Shown one piece after another: positions 33,618-41,897 of a DNA stretch of 64,000 nucleotides. Both the position numbers and the translations under genes were made by a program. This stretch comes from Streptomyces coelicoflavus (GTDB lineage: Bacteria; Actinomycetota; Actinomycetes; Streptomycetales; Streptomycetaceae): contig NZ_BEWB01000016.1 in assembly GCF_003112555.1 (NCBI RefSeq), positions 62,001-126,000 of the forward strand. Direction: 5' to 3'. The notes beneath the pieces are model-generated. The model saw only the letters and a list, made by a program, of their open reading frames with translations. It was not told where the DNA came from and did no database searches. The stretch's first letter is position 1. Every line of letters starts with the position of its first letter.

Positions 33618-33833
33618 ATGGCACGTATCGGATACCTCGTCACCGGCATGACCTGTGAGCACTGCGCCGCGAGTGTCACCGAGGAGGTGTCCCAGGTGCC
33701 CGGCGTCACCGACGTCCACGTCGACGTGAGCGCGGGATCGGTCGCCGTCGACGGCACCGGCCTGGACGACGCGTCGCTGCGGGCGGCGATCGAGGAGGCG
33801 GGGTACCAGGTCACGGCACTGGTACTGGCCTGA
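33618..33833 (+). CDS. CopZ-like heavy-metal-associated chaperone
   Basis: The 71-residue protein is a single HMA domain with the metal site GMTCEHC (about 10-16) and the fold pattern VxxVPGVxxVxVDVxxGSVxV. It would shuttle Cu(I) to a P-type ATPase such as CopA at 13719. CAGGAG precedes ATG 33618. It stands 130 nt after the importer operon and 116 nt before a His-rich membrane protein gene. Confidence 0.9.
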   Translation: MARIGYLVTGMTCEHCAASVTEEVSQVPGVTDVHVDVSAGSVAVDGTGLDDASLRAAIEEAGYQVTALVLA

Positions 33834-33949
33834 CCCGGGGCCGCGGTACGGCGGCCGCACTCCGGTGGAGTCCGGCGGGGAAGGCAGCCGGGTGTCCGCT
33901 GGGCAAGGCACCCGGGTGTCCGGCTTCTTCCGGTGGGTGCCAGGATGAG

Positions 33950-34723
33950 TTGCCATGGCTGCCGACGGGGCGTTGCGCGTTGCGGGCCGCGGTGTTCGCG
34001 GCCGTCTGCGTGGTGCTCGCCGGTCTGGGCCACGTGCTGATGTCCGGTCACGGGCTGCCCTGGTGGGTCCTGCTGTCCGGCCTCGCGGCGGTCGGCGCCG
34101 TGGGCTGGTCCTTCGGCGGCCGGGAGCGGCGCGGCGCCGCGGTGGCCGCACTGACCGTGGCCGTGCAGGCGGCCCTGCACGTCTGCTTCACCCTCGCGCA
34201 GTCCCCCGCCCGGCCGTCCACGGCGGCGGCCGGTGGCACGCAGAGCGTCCAGGAGTGGGCGCGGTACCTGCTCTGCGGCGCCGACCCGACCCCGGCCCAG
34301 GCGGCGCGGGCCTACGACATCGCGCAGCGGGCCGGTCTGACCGAGCACCTGCACCACGGGCCCGGTCACACCACGGGGGCCGTGCCCACGACGGGCACCA
34401 CGGACATGTCGGGGCCGGCCGCCCTGCTCCACCTGGGACACATGACCGGCACCGCGTCCTGGGGCATGCTCGCCGCCCACCTGACCGCCGCCGTCCTGTG
34501 CGGACTGTGGCTGGCGCAGGGAGAGCGCGCGGCCTTCGCCCTCGTACGCGCCTGCGCCGACCGCGCCTTCGTGCCGCTGCGGCTGGTGCTCGTCGTCCTC
34601 GTGCCGCCCGCGGGACCGCCCGCCTTCCGGCCCGTCCGGCGGACCCGTAGGCGGCTGCGGCGGCTCCTGCTCGTGCACACCCTCGCCACCCGCGGCCCTC
34701 CCCGGGGGACCGCTGTCGTCTGA
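33950..34723 (+). CDS. His-rich integral membrane protein
   Basis: The 257-residue protein has about five hydrophobic helices (for example AAVFAAVCVVLAGLGHVLMS, LLAAHLTAAVLCGLWLA and LRLVLVVLVPPAGPP). Its loop is rich in His and Met (EHLHHGPGHTTG, TTDMSG, LHLGHMTG). Such loops often bind copper or zinc, and the CopZ-like gene just upstream fits copper handling. TTG 33950 is chosen because it opens the long frame and AGGA lies nearby; the ATG five bases later is out of frame. No named family was recognised. Confidence 0.72.
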   Translation: MPWLPTGRCALRAAVFAAVCVVLAGLGHVLMSGHGLPWWVLLSGLAAVGAVGWSFGGRERRGAAVAALTVAVQAALHVCFTLAQSPARPSTAAAGGTQSVQEWARYLLCGADPTPAQAARAYDIAQRAGLTEHLHHGPGHTTGAVPTTGTTDMSGPAALLHLGHMTGTASWGMLAAHLTAAVLCGLWLAQGERAAFALVRACADRAFVPLRLVLVVLVPPAGPPAFRPVRRTRRRLRRLLLVHTLATRGPPRGTAVV

Positions 34724-34764
34724 CAGTCGGTGCACCGCCGTCGCACCCGATGCGCCCGGCGGTC

Positions 34765-34788
34765 CCCGTGCGCGCGTGCGCGCACGGG
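34765..34788. terminator. GC-rich hairpin, terminator or operator
   Basis: An 11-bp perfect inverted repeat (34765-34775 with 34778-34788) made of alternating GC sits between the membrane protein gene and the downstream sigma-factor gene. It is 41 nt after the stop, so a terminator is likely; the symmetry would also suit an operator. Confidence 0.55.
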
Positions 34789-34874
34789 TCTCCCACCCGT
34801 GCGGCGGGCCCATGGCCCCCGGGCCCACCTCGGCGCCGCCGTACGGAATCCTGCCGAGGAAGGACCACGGGACC

Positions 34875-35471
34875 ATGATCCCTGCCCTGCCCGCCGTGAC
34901 CGACGAGACGGTCACGGCATGGGCGCTCGCCGCCGCCGGCGGCGACAGCGAAGCGGTCGACCGCTTCGTGCGCGCCCTCCAACGTGACGTACTGCGCTAT
35001 GTGGCGTACCTCGCCGACGACACCCAGGCCGCCGACGACCTCGCCCAGGACACGTTCCTGCGGGCGCTGACCGCGCTGCACCGCTTCGAGGGCCGCTCCT
35101 CGGCCCGCGTGTGGCTGCTGTCCATCGCCCGCCGGGCGGTCGCCGACAACATCAGAGGGGCCGCCCGCCGGCCGAGGACGGACACCACCGCCGACTGGGA
35201 GGACGCGGTCGAGCGCGCCCGGCCGGCCGGTCTGCCGGGCTTCGACGACGGAGTCGCCCTGATGCACCTGGTCGAGGCCCTGCCCCGGGACCGGCGCGAG
35301 GCCTTCCTGCTGACGCAGGTGTACGGCCTGTCGTACGCGGACGCCGCGCAGGTGGCCCGGTGCCCGGTCGGCACCATCCGCTCCCGCGTCGCGCGGGCCA
35401 GGCTGAACCTGGCGGAAATGATGGCCGACGAACCCGACACCACACCCCGGTACGCACCGGCCGTGGCCTGA
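34875..35471 (+). CDS. ECF sigma factor, SigC-like, second copy
   Basis: The 198-residue protein has region 2 (SEAVDRFVRALQRDVLRYVAYL, ADDLAQDTFLRALTALHRFEGR, ARVWLLSIARRAVADNI). Region 4 reads DRREAFLLTQVYGLSYADAAQV and PVGTIRSRVARARLNLAEMM. It is paralogous to the sigma factor at 16548; both lie next to copper genes (here CopZ and a His-rich membrane protein) and both lack an anti-sigma gene. ATG 34875 has GAGGAAGGA upstream. The TTCAACGT-N14-GCGTAAAC motif found before the 16548 gene is not seen here. Confidence 0.88.
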   Translation: MIPALPAVTDETVTAWALAAAGGDSEAVDRFVRALQRDVLRYVAYLADDTQAADDLAQDTFLRALTALHRFEGRSSARVWLLSIARRAVADNIRGAARRPRTDTTADWEDAVERARPAGLPGFDDGVALMHLVEALPRDRREAFLLTQVYGLSYADAAQVARCPVGTIRSRVARARLNLAEMMADEPDTTPRYAPAVA

Positions 35472-35549
35472 CGGGACGTCATGGTCCGTGCCCACGCCCG
35501 CCCACGCCTCTGCCTGGGCACGCGAGCACGGACCATGGGCCCCGCGTGG

Positions 35550-36030
35550 TCAGGCATCCTCCATGTGGGTGGCCGGGACGGCGGTGTGCGGCGCGACGGA
35601 CCTCGCGGAGGCCGTCGCGGCCGCGGTCGCCGTCCACGGGGTGTCGGTGGCGAGGGCTTCCCGCCAGGGGCGCAGCGTGCGCGGGGGCAGGCCGGCGGCC
35701 AGGACGGCGGACAGCCGGTCGCCGGTTCGGTAGGCGACGAGGAAGCGGCCCCGCGCCAGGTCCCCTTCGACGAGGACGTGCTGGTCGTGGCCGCGCGGGT
35801 GTCCGTAGGCCTGGAGCCTGACGTCGTACTGGTCGGTCCAGAAGTAGGGGACCGGTGCGAAGGGCCGGGGCCGGTCGGGGTGGAGGAGGTTGTGCGCGAC
35901 GGTCAGGGCCTGCTCGGCGGCGTTGGTGCGGTGCTCGACGCGCATCGACGCGCCGAACAGGGGGTGGTGCCAGCGGGCCACGTCCCCGACCGCGTACCCG
36001 GACGGGCTGATGACCGCGCCCAGCGACGCC
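35550..36030 (-). pseudogene. FAD-dependent ferredoxin reductase, C-terminal remnant
   Basis: The minus-strand frame reads YAVGDVARWHHPLFG, then MRVEHRTNAAEQALTVAHN, PYFWTDQYDVRLQAYG and RFLVAYRTGDRLSAVLA, ending HMEDA and a stop. This is the last third of NAD(P)/FAD oxidoreductases of the putidaredoxin reductase type, GD being the second FAD contact. The N-terminal FAD and NAD domains are absent: the frame breaks near 36030, exactly where a truncated glycosidase begins on the other strand. Confidence 0.8.
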
Positions 36031-36541
36031 GACCTGGTCCGGGGTCGACACCTCCGGGTACGCGCACCGGATCACCGAGTCGGACGTCTTCGACAGCCAC
36101 GACTACGAACAGGACCCGGACACGTTCGCGGCCAACCACGCCGCGCTCGGCGCCGGCGAGCCCTACGTGAACCGGGCGGACGGCACCGGCGAGTCCTGGT
36201 CCGTCGGCTACCGCGGCCAGCCCTTCTTCGTCAGCGAGTTCAGCGGCATCTGGTGGAACCCGGCTGAGGCGGACCGGCCCCAGTCGGAGGCCACCTCTTG
36301 GGGGTACGGCAACCGGGTGCGCGACGTCGAGGAGTTCCACACCCGCTTCGAGGGACTCGTCGGAGTACTGCTCGGTCACCCGGACATGTTCGGGTACTGC
36401 TACACGCAGTTGACCGACGTCTTCCAGGAACAGACCGGCGTCTACGCCTTCGACCGGTCGGAGAAGTTCGAGACCCGGCGCATCCGCGCGGCCCAGCTCC
36501 GCCCCGCGGCGATCGAAGCCGCCGAGCGTCCGGCGCGCTGA
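36014..36541 (+). pseudogene. Glycoside hydrolase family 2-like C-terminal remnant
   Basis: From about 36035 the plus strand reads WSGVDTSGYAHRITESDVFD, DSHDYEQDPDTFAANHAALG, QPFFVSEFSGIWWNP and FGYCYTQLTDVFQEQTGVYAF, ending AERPAR and TGA 36539-36541. These blocks match the end of the TIM barrel of GH2 beta-galactosidase-like enzymes; SEFSGIWW holds the catalytic nucleophile Glu. The N-terminal sugar-binding domains and most of the barrel are missing, with stops upstream (36008). It abuts the truncated reductase, so the two genes were joined by a rearrangement. Confidence 0.78.
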
Positions 36542-36674
36542 AGGACGGTCCCGGTACGGCGTCGGTGATCTGTCGGTGATCTGTCGGTGCGGTCGACCGG
36601 ATGTCGGTGCGCCCCGGCATCGTCCGGATCACGGCCCCGGAGTCCACCCGGCGGCCCCTCCCGAAGGAGCCATC

Positions 36675-37766
36675 ATGCACACCCCCGTCACGATCATCGG
36701 CGCCGGACTCGGCGGGCTCACCCTGGCCCGTGTCCTGCACGTCCACGGCATCCCGGTCACGGTCCACGAGGCGGAGTCCTCCCCGACGGCGCGCTCGCAG
36801 GGCGGACTGCTCGACATCCACGAGGGCACCGGGCAGCTCGCCCTCGGGGCGGCCGATCTGACGGACGCGGTCCGCGCCGCCGTCCTGGAGGGCCGCCAGG
36901 CGATGCGGATCCTCGCGCCGGACGGGACCGTGGTGCTGGACCAGGCCGACGACGGCACCGGCGAACGCCCCGAGGTGGACCGCGGTGACCTGCGGCGGAT
37001 CCTGCTCGACTCCCTCCCGGCGGGCACCGTCCGGTGGGGCCGCAAGGCCGACCGCGTCCGCCCCCTCGGCGGAGGCCGCCACGAAGTGGCCTTCTCCGAC
37101 GGCGACACCCTGGTCACCGACCTGCTGGTCGGCGCGGACGGCGCGTGGTCCCGGGTACGGCCCCTGCTGTCCGCCGCCACTCCCGAGTACCTCGGCAAGT
37201 CGGTCGTGGAGACCTGCCTGTACGACGCCGCCGTACGGCACCCGGCCGCGGCGAAGACGGTCGGCGCGGGGATGCTGGTCGCCACCGCACCGGGCAGGGA
37301 GATCTTCGCCCACCGCGAGAAGGACGACACCCTGCACGCCTACGTGGGGCTGGCCGAGCCGCAGGACTGGTTCGCCGCCGTCGATTTCACCGACCGTGCC
37401 GCGGCCACGGCACGCATCGCGCGGGAGTTCGACGGCTGGGCGCCGGAACTCACGGCACTGATCACCGACAGCGACGAAGCACCGGTCCTGCGCCCCCTGT
37501 TCGCCCTGCCGGCCGGACACCGGTGGGACCGGGTGCCGGGGGTGACCCTGCTCGGCGACGCCGCCCACCTCGCGGCGCCCAACGGCGAGGGGGCCAACCT
37601 GGCCATGCTCGACGGCGCCGAACTCGGTGCGGCCCTCGCCGCGCACCCCGGTGACCTCGAGCGGGCCCTGACCGAGTACGAGGAGGCCATGTTCCCCCGC
37701 GCTGCCGAGGCCGCCGCCAACGGGTTGCCCGAGATCGAGGCCTTCCGCGACGCGACCGGGGCCTGA
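36675..37766 (+). CDS. FAD-dependent aromatic-type monooxygenase, TetX-like
   Basis: The 363-residue flavoprotein has the Rossmann GxGxxG (TIIGAGLGGLTLARVL), the DG motif LLVGADGAWSRVRPLL and the GD motif in VTLLGDAAHLAAPNGEGANL, in the usual order. The overall pattern, including GGLLDIHEGTGQLAL near residue 50, is that of TetX-like monooxygenases, which hydroxylate tetracyclines or other aromatics. GAAGGAG precedes ATG 36675. It is followed by a terminator and a convergent MFS exporter gene. Resistance or polyketide tailoring are both possible; the substrate is unknown. Confidence 0.85.
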   Translation: MHTPVTIIGAGLGGLTLARVLHVHGIPVTVHEAESSPTARSQGGLLDIHEGTGQLALGAADLTDAVRAAVLEGRQAMRILAPDGTVVLDQADDGTGERPEVDRGDLRRILLDSLPAGTVRWGRKADRVRPLGGGRHEVAFSDGDTLVTDLLVGADGAWSRVRPLLSAATPEYLGKSVVETCLYDAAVRHPAAAKTVGAGMLVATAPGREIFAHREKDDTLHAYVGLAEPQDWFAAVDFTDRAAATARIAREFDGWAPELTALITDSDEAPVLRPLFALPAGHRWDRVPGVTLLGDAAHLAAPNGEGANLAMLDGAELGAALAAHPGDLERALTEYEEAMFPRAAEAAANGLPEIEAFRDATGA

Positions 37767-37788
37767 TCACGGGTGCCCGGGAGCCTTC

Positions 37789-37815
37789 GCTCCTCTCCCG
37801 AAGGGGGAGAGGAGC
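37789..37815. terminator. Terminator after the monooxygenase gene
   Basis: GCTCCTCTCCC pairs perfectly with GGGAGAGGAGC around a 5-nt loop, 22 nt after the stop codon. It also lies downstream of the convergent MFS gene. Confidence 0.85.
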
Positions 37816-37893
37816 CGGGCGAAGGGGTCCTCGGCGGCGCAGGTCCAGCGTCACGGCGAACAGCTTCAACCGGACGTCGTCCGGCAGCGCCGG

Positions 37894-39183
37894 TCAACGG
37901 CACCCCGAGGACACGGCGGCCGCGTCCCGGTGGGCGGCGTCGCCGGGAGCGGAGGCTCGCCCGCCCCGTCCGGCGGTGGGCGACGTGCCGGCGGACCGTG
38001 GTGACCGGCTGGTCAGCAGCAGGCCGAGGAGGGCCGCGGCCGACAGCGCGAGGACGGCCCACATGTACAGGCGGGCGGTGGGGACGAGCCCTCCGCCGTG
38101 GACGACCAGGACGCCGGCGACGACCGAGGGCACTCCCATGCCGAGGTAGCTCACGACGTAGAGGACGGACATCAGACCGGCCCGCTCGCGGGGCTCCGCG
38201 CGGGAGACGACGGTGCGCAGGCCGCCCTGGAACCCGGCGCCGAAGCCGATGCCGGCGACGACCGTGCTGCCGAAGAACCCCGGCGCCGACCTGGCCCCGA
38301 CCGCGGCCAGCGCGGCGAGTGTCGCCGCCATGAGCACGGCGATGCCGAGCACCATCGCCCCGCGCGGTGAGACGCGGCCGAGCACGGCGGCCGACACGGT
38401 GGCCGCCACCGTCAGCAGGAAGAGCCCGAGTCCCGCCACCACCGACGAGTCGGAACCGGACAACTGCCGCGCGAGCGCGGGGCCGAGAGAGCCATAGAAG
38501 CCGGCCAGCGCCCAGGTGGCGAAGAGGATCGGCGCCGCCGCCAGCACGGTGCCCCACAGTCCGGACGGCACGGCCATCCTGGGGACCAGTGCGGCGCGCG
38601 CACCCGGTGTACGGCGGACGGTTTCCGGCATCCGGAGCACGGCCGCGCCCTGGACGGCGAAGACACCGGCGAGCAGCAGGTACACCAGGTGCGTGGGGGC
38701 CGGCGCGTACTGCACCAGCACCCCGGACAGCAGGGCGCCGCTGCCCGTGCCGATGCCCGGTGCGGCCGCGTTGGTGACGGCACCGCGGTGCCGGTCGACG
38801 TCCAGCATCGCCGCGCCCAGCGCGCCGACGGCACCCCCGGTGGAGACGCCCTGGAGCACCCGTCCGAGCAGCAGCGCGTCCACGCCCTGCGCGGTGGCGA
38901 GCACGGCCAGCGCGACGGCCTGGAGGGCGAGCGCGGTCAGCAGCACGGGCCGTCGGCCGAGGTGGTCGGACACCCGCCCGAACACGAGCAGGGACACGAG
39001 TACGGCGATCGCGTAGACACCGAAGACGACGGTCGTGGTGATCGGTGAGAAGTGCCAGGCGTCCGCGTACGTCGCGTACAGGGGCGTGGGCGCGCTGGAG
39101 GCGGCCAGCAGGGACACGACGATCGAGCCCAGCAGGAACAGGCCACCGGGGTCGGCGCGCCGGGAAGCAGCGGATCCGTTCAT
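37894..39183 (-). CDS. MFS transporter, drug-exporter type
   Basis: The 429-residue protein has 12 predicted helices. The motif-A-like loop is FGRVSDHLGRRPVLLTAL after helix 2, with QGVSTGGAVGALGAAMLD in helix 4-5. It resembles drug/sugar-cation exporters of the DHA1 type. ATG 39183 is used; the ribosome site is weak and an in-frame start at 39216 is possible. It diverges from an AraC/GlxA regulator, which is the likely controller. The C-terminal 35 residues are hydrophilic. Confidence 0.83.
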   Translation of the reverse strand: MNGSAASRRADPGGLFLLGSIVVSLLAASSAPTPLYATYADAWHFSPITTTVVFGVYAIAVLVSLLVFGRVSDHLGRRPVLLTALALQAVALAVLATAQGVDALLLGRVLQGVSTGGAVGALGAAMLDVDRHRGAVTNAAAPGIGTGSGALLSGVLVQYAPAPTHLVYLLLAGVFAVQGAAVLRMPETVRRTPGARAALVPRMAVPSGLWGTVLAAAPILFATWALAGFYGSLGPALARQLSGSDSSVVAGLGLFLLTVAATVSAAVLGRVSPRGAMVLGIAVLMAATLAALAAVGARSAPGFFGSTVVAGIGFGAGFQGGLRTVVSRAEPRERAGLMSVLYVVSYLGMGVPSVVAGVLVVHGGGLVPTARLYMWAVLALSAAALLGLLLTSRSPRSAGTSPTAGRGGRASAPGDAAHRDAAAVSSGCR

Positions 39184-39211
39184 GGCACAAGGGTTGCCGG
39201 ACCGCACGGCC

Positions 39212-39223
39212 GCCACGAGTGGC
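39212..39223. promoter_or_regulatory. Short dyad in the MFS/AraC divergent region
   Basis: GCCAC-GA-GTGGC is an exact 5-2-5 inverted repeat in the 70-bp region between the two divergent starts, placed to overlap the MFS promoter. Short, so only a weak operator candidate. Confidence 0.35.
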
Positions 39224-39241
39224 AGAAATGCCCCCTCTCGC

Positions 39242-39247
39242 TAGGAT
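39242..39247 (+). promoter_or_regulatory. -10 element TAGGAT before the AraC-type gene
   Basis: TAGGAT lies 6 nt before ATG 39254, the same geometry as at 1943, 40847 and 48622, consistent with a leaderless message. The AGGA inside it could alternatively serve as a ribosome site. Confidence 0.4.
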
Positions 39248-39253
39248 GCTGCC

Positions 39254-40216
39254 ATGTCCGTGCACCGAGTGGCCGTACTGGCGCTGGCGGGAATGGCTCC
39301 GCTCGACCTGGCCATCCCCTTGCAGATCTTCGCCCCGCGTCCGGAGACCCCGTACGAGATCCGCGTGTGCGGGCCCGACGGTCCCGTGCCCACGGCGAAC
39401 GGCTTCGCGATGGCCGTGACGAGCGGCCTGGAGGGTCTCGATACGGCCGACACGCTGATCGTGCCGGGGTTCGCGCCCGGGCCACCGCCGACGCCGTTCC
39501 CCCGGGAGGTGCTCGACGCGCTGGTCACGGCCCACGCCCGGGGCAGGCGTGTGGTGTCCATCTGCACCGGAGCCTTCGTGCTGGCCGAGGCCGGCCTGCT
39601 CGACGGGCTGCACGCCACCACGCACTGGCAGTACACCGACCGGCTGGAACGGGAGTACCCGACCGTCCACGTCGACCGCGACGTGCTCTACGTCGACGAG
39701 GGATCCGTCCTGACCTCGGCCGGCATGTGCTGCGGCATCGACCTGTGCCTGCACATCGTCCGCGGCGACCTGGGCGCCGCCGTGGCCAACGGGATCGCCA
39801 GGGGGATCGTCGCCGCTCCTCACCGCGAGGGCGGCCAGGCGCAGTTCGTGCCCGCGCCCGTCGCGGACCGCGGCGACACCGCGCTGGCCGGGACCCGGGC
39901 CTGGGCGCTGGAACACCTGGGGGAGACGCTCACCGTGCCCCGGCTGGCCCGGCACGCCGGCATGTCCGAGCGCACCTTCATGCGCAGGTTCGCCGGGGAG
40001 ACGGGCACGACGCCCCTGCGGTGGCTGGTGGGCGCGCGGCTCGGGCTGGCGCGCGAACTGCTGGAGACCACCGACCGCCCGATCGACGTGGTGGCCCGTG
40101 ACTGCGGCCTCGGCTCGGCCACCAACCTCCGGCTGCACTTCCGGCGCGCACTCGACACCACGCCCACCGCGTACCGCAGGGCCTTCGGCCGCGGGGCACC
40201 GTACGACCACGCCTGA
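39254..40216 (+). CDS. GlxA-family transcriptional regulator (DJ-1 + AraC domains)
   Basis: The 320-residue protein joins a DJ-1/PfpI-like sensor (about 1-190, with VVSICTGAFVLAEAGLLDG and TTHWQYTDRLEREYP) to an AraC-type double helix-turn-helix (about 215-315). The latter reads LTVPRLARHAGMSERTFMRRF and IDVVARDCGLGSATNLRLHFRR. This architecture is known for GlxA and GbdR. It diverges from the MFS exporter gene and probably controls it. Confidence 0.9.
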   Translation: MSVHRVAVLALAGMAPLDLAIPLQIFAPRPETPYEIRVCGPDGPVPTANGFAMAVTSGLEGLDTADTLIVPGFAPGPPPTPFPREVLDALVTAHARGRRVVSICTGAFVLAEAGLLDGLHATTHWQYTDRLEREYPTVHVDRDVLYVDEGSVLTSAGMCCGIDLCLHIVRGDLGAAVANGIARGIVAAPHREGGQAQFVPAPVADRGDTALAGTRAWALEHLGETLTVPRLARHAGMSERTFMRRFAGETGTTPLRWLVGARLGLARELLETTDRPIDVVARDCGLGSATNLRLHFRRALDTTPTAYRRAFGRGAPYDHA

Positions 40217-40240
40217 CGCGCTGCCGGGGAGGGGCGCCGT

Positions 40241-40780
40241 TCAGCCGTCGGAGACACGTGCGTCGAGGTGGACCAGCCCGGCCACCCCGAACTGGAGCGT
40301 GACGGGGAGCGTGCGCTGCCCGCCGGTGTCGCGGGCGGTCCGGGGCAGCTTCACACTCGGCCCGCCGCCCCCGCCGAAGGCGACGGTGGTGCCGGGCCGG
40401 AGCAGAATGCCCGCGGTGGTCAGGGCTCCGCTGCCCTCCGTGCCCTCGGCGCCGACCAGTTCGCCCCGGCCACCCGCGGACGTGCCGACCATGCCGAGGT
40501 GTTCGGGCACCGTGCCGTTGTTCCGCACGGTCATGCTCAGCGTGCCGCCGGACGGGCCGAGGTGCGCCACCGCGTCGGTCACGGCCAAGTCGATGCCGGC
40601 GACGCGTACGGCGACACTGCCGGGGGCGGAGGCGATGCCGGGGGTCTGCCCGGCGGACGCGGTGGCCCCGGAGGGCCGGGCGTCGTCCCCGGGACCGGCA
40701 CAGCCGGCGGTGAGGAGGGCGAGTGCCGCGGACAGGGACATGGCCAGTACGGCTCGGGCGTTGGGCGTCGTGCCTCTCAT
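40241..40780 (-). CDS. Secreted lipoprotein of the PCuAC/DUF461-like type
   Basis: The 179-residue protein has a lipobox (ALALLTAGCAGPG). A beta-sandwich-like domain follows: TLSMTVRNNGTVPEHLGMVG, ALTTAGILLRPGTTVAFGGGG and TLPVTLQFGVAGLVHLDARV. The order of strands resembles PCuA(C)-related proteins, but the canonical Met/His ligand set is incomplete. ATG 40780 is chosen; ATG 40789 is in frame. It diverges from a LysR regulator. Function is not established. Confidence 0.7.
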   Translation of the reverse strand: MRGTTPNARAVLAMSLSAALALLTAGCAGPGDDARPSGATASAGQTPGIASAPGSVAVRVAGIDLAVTDAVAHLGPSGGTLSMTVRNNGTVPEHLGMVGTSAGGRGELVGAEGTEGSGALTTAGILLRPGTTVAFGGGGGPSVKLPRTARDTGGQRTLPVTLQFGVAGLVHLDARVSDG

Positions 40781-40846
40781 GTCCCGCATCCTGTCAAGGG
40801 CGTTCGCGGGGCGGTCCGTCACCCCCGGGACACCCCAACTTCCGCT

Positions 40847-40852
40847 TATGAT
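40847..40852 (+). promoter_or_regulatory. -10 element TATGAT for a leaderless LysR transcript
   Basis: TATGAT ends 7 nt before GTG 40860. If used, the transcript begins at that GTG, which decides the start over the upstream in-frame ATG codons at 40848 and 40851 that lie inside the -10 box. Confidence 0.5.
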
Positions 40853-40859
40853 GGGATGC

Positions 40860-41765
40860 GTGTTCGATTCCCGGCACATCAGAACCTTCCACGCGGTGGT
40901 GGACGTCGGCACGTACTCCGGGGCGGCCGCACTGCTCGGTTACACCCAGCCCGCGGTCACCCAGCAGATGAAGGCACTGGAGCGGTCGCTGGGCAGCCCG
41001 CTGTTCGTCCGGGTGGGGCGGCGGATGCGGCTGACCGAGGCCGGCGAGACCCTGGCCCGGCACGCCGAGAGCATCCTGGAAAGCCTGTCCGTGGCCGAGG
41101 AGCAGGTCACGGCGATCGCCCGGCTGCGCAGCGGCACGGTCAGGCTCTGCGGCTTCCCCAGCGCCAACGCCACCCTCGTCCCCGAGACCCTGGCGGAACT
41201 GGCCGCCGGTCACCCCGGGATACGCGTCGACCTGCTCGACGACGAACCCCCCGACTCCCTCACGCGTCTGGCCCGCGGCGAGTGCGACGTCACGCTCGCC
41301 TTCACCTATCCGCGGCCGGCCGAGACGGTGCCCGACGACGTGGTGGAGATCCCGTTGCTGGAGGACCAGCTCACGGTCCTGATGCCGGTCGGCCATCCGC
41401 AGGCCCGGCGGCGCGCCGTGCGGCTCGCCGACTTCGCGGGGGAGCGCTGGATCGTCGGCTGCGCACGCTGCCGTACCAACTTCCTGCACGAGTGCGCCGA
41501 GTCGGGCTTCGCCCCCGACATCGCCTTCACCACCGACGACGGTCTGGTCACGCAGTCGCTGGTCGCCGAGGGGCTGGGGGTCGCCGTGGTGCCGAGCCTC
41601 GTGCTGTCCTTCCTCCGGCTCGACCGCGTCGCTGGCCGGGCCCTCCAGCCGGCCCTGCGCCGCCGGATCTCGGCGTACGTGCTGCGCGAGCACCTGCGGA
41701 TTCCGGCCACTGCCCTGGTGGTCGACACGGTCCGGGAGGTCGCCGAGCGGAGGGTGGGCTGCTGA
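40860..41765 (+). CDS. LysR-family regulator
   Basis: The 301-residue protein has an N-terminal winged helix (FDSRHIRTFHAVVDVGTYSG, LGYTQPAVTQQMKALERSLG) and a LysR effector domain. A notable IVGCARCRTNFLHECAESGF stretch in the second lobe has three cysteines that could sense redox state or metal. GTG 40860 is preferred because it lies 7 nt after a -10 box. Neighbours are a lipoprotein gene (divergent) and a cysteine dioxygenase gene (downstream), either of which may be a target. Confidence 0.88.
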   Translation: MFDSRHIRTFHAVVDVGTYSGAAALLGYTQPAVTQQMKALERSLGSPLFVRVGRRMRLTEAGETLARHAESILESLSVAEEQVTAIARLRSGTVRLCGFPSANATLVPETLAELAAGHPGIRVDLLDDEPPDSLTRLARGECDVTLAFTYPRPAETVPDDVVEIPLLEDQLTVLMPVGHPQARRRAVRLADFAGERWIVGCARCRTNFLHECAESGFAPDIAFTTDDGLVTQSLVAEGLGVAVVPSLVLSFLRLDRVAGRALQPALRRRISAYVLREHLRIPATALVVDTVREVAERRVGC

Positions 41766-41897
41766 CCCGGCGCCCGGCGCCCGGCTCCGGAAGGAGGGAG
41801 CAGGTGTCCGCCGTACACCGATCCATAAGAGCTCGTTGGGCGGGAGCGAAGAAACCGTCGTTGGACGCGGTCGGAGGCGAGCCGGACGCTGGGCGCC

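Noticed and set aside
33955..34650. Long ATG-initiated plus-strand frame within the His-rich membrane protein gene
   Set aside because: Its translation is Arg/Gly-rich with no membrane helices, whereas the TTG 33950 frame gives clear helices and normal codon use.
31172..34915. Very long minus-strand frame of over 1200 codons
   Set aside because: It runs antisense to five well-supported genes, is low in complexity and arises from GC bias in third positions.
37816..37893. Short minus-strand block KLFAVTLDLRRRGPLRP, possibly a gene remnant
   Set aside because: Only about 20 residues and no second conserved block; similarity to trehalose-synthase-type C-termini is too weak to call.
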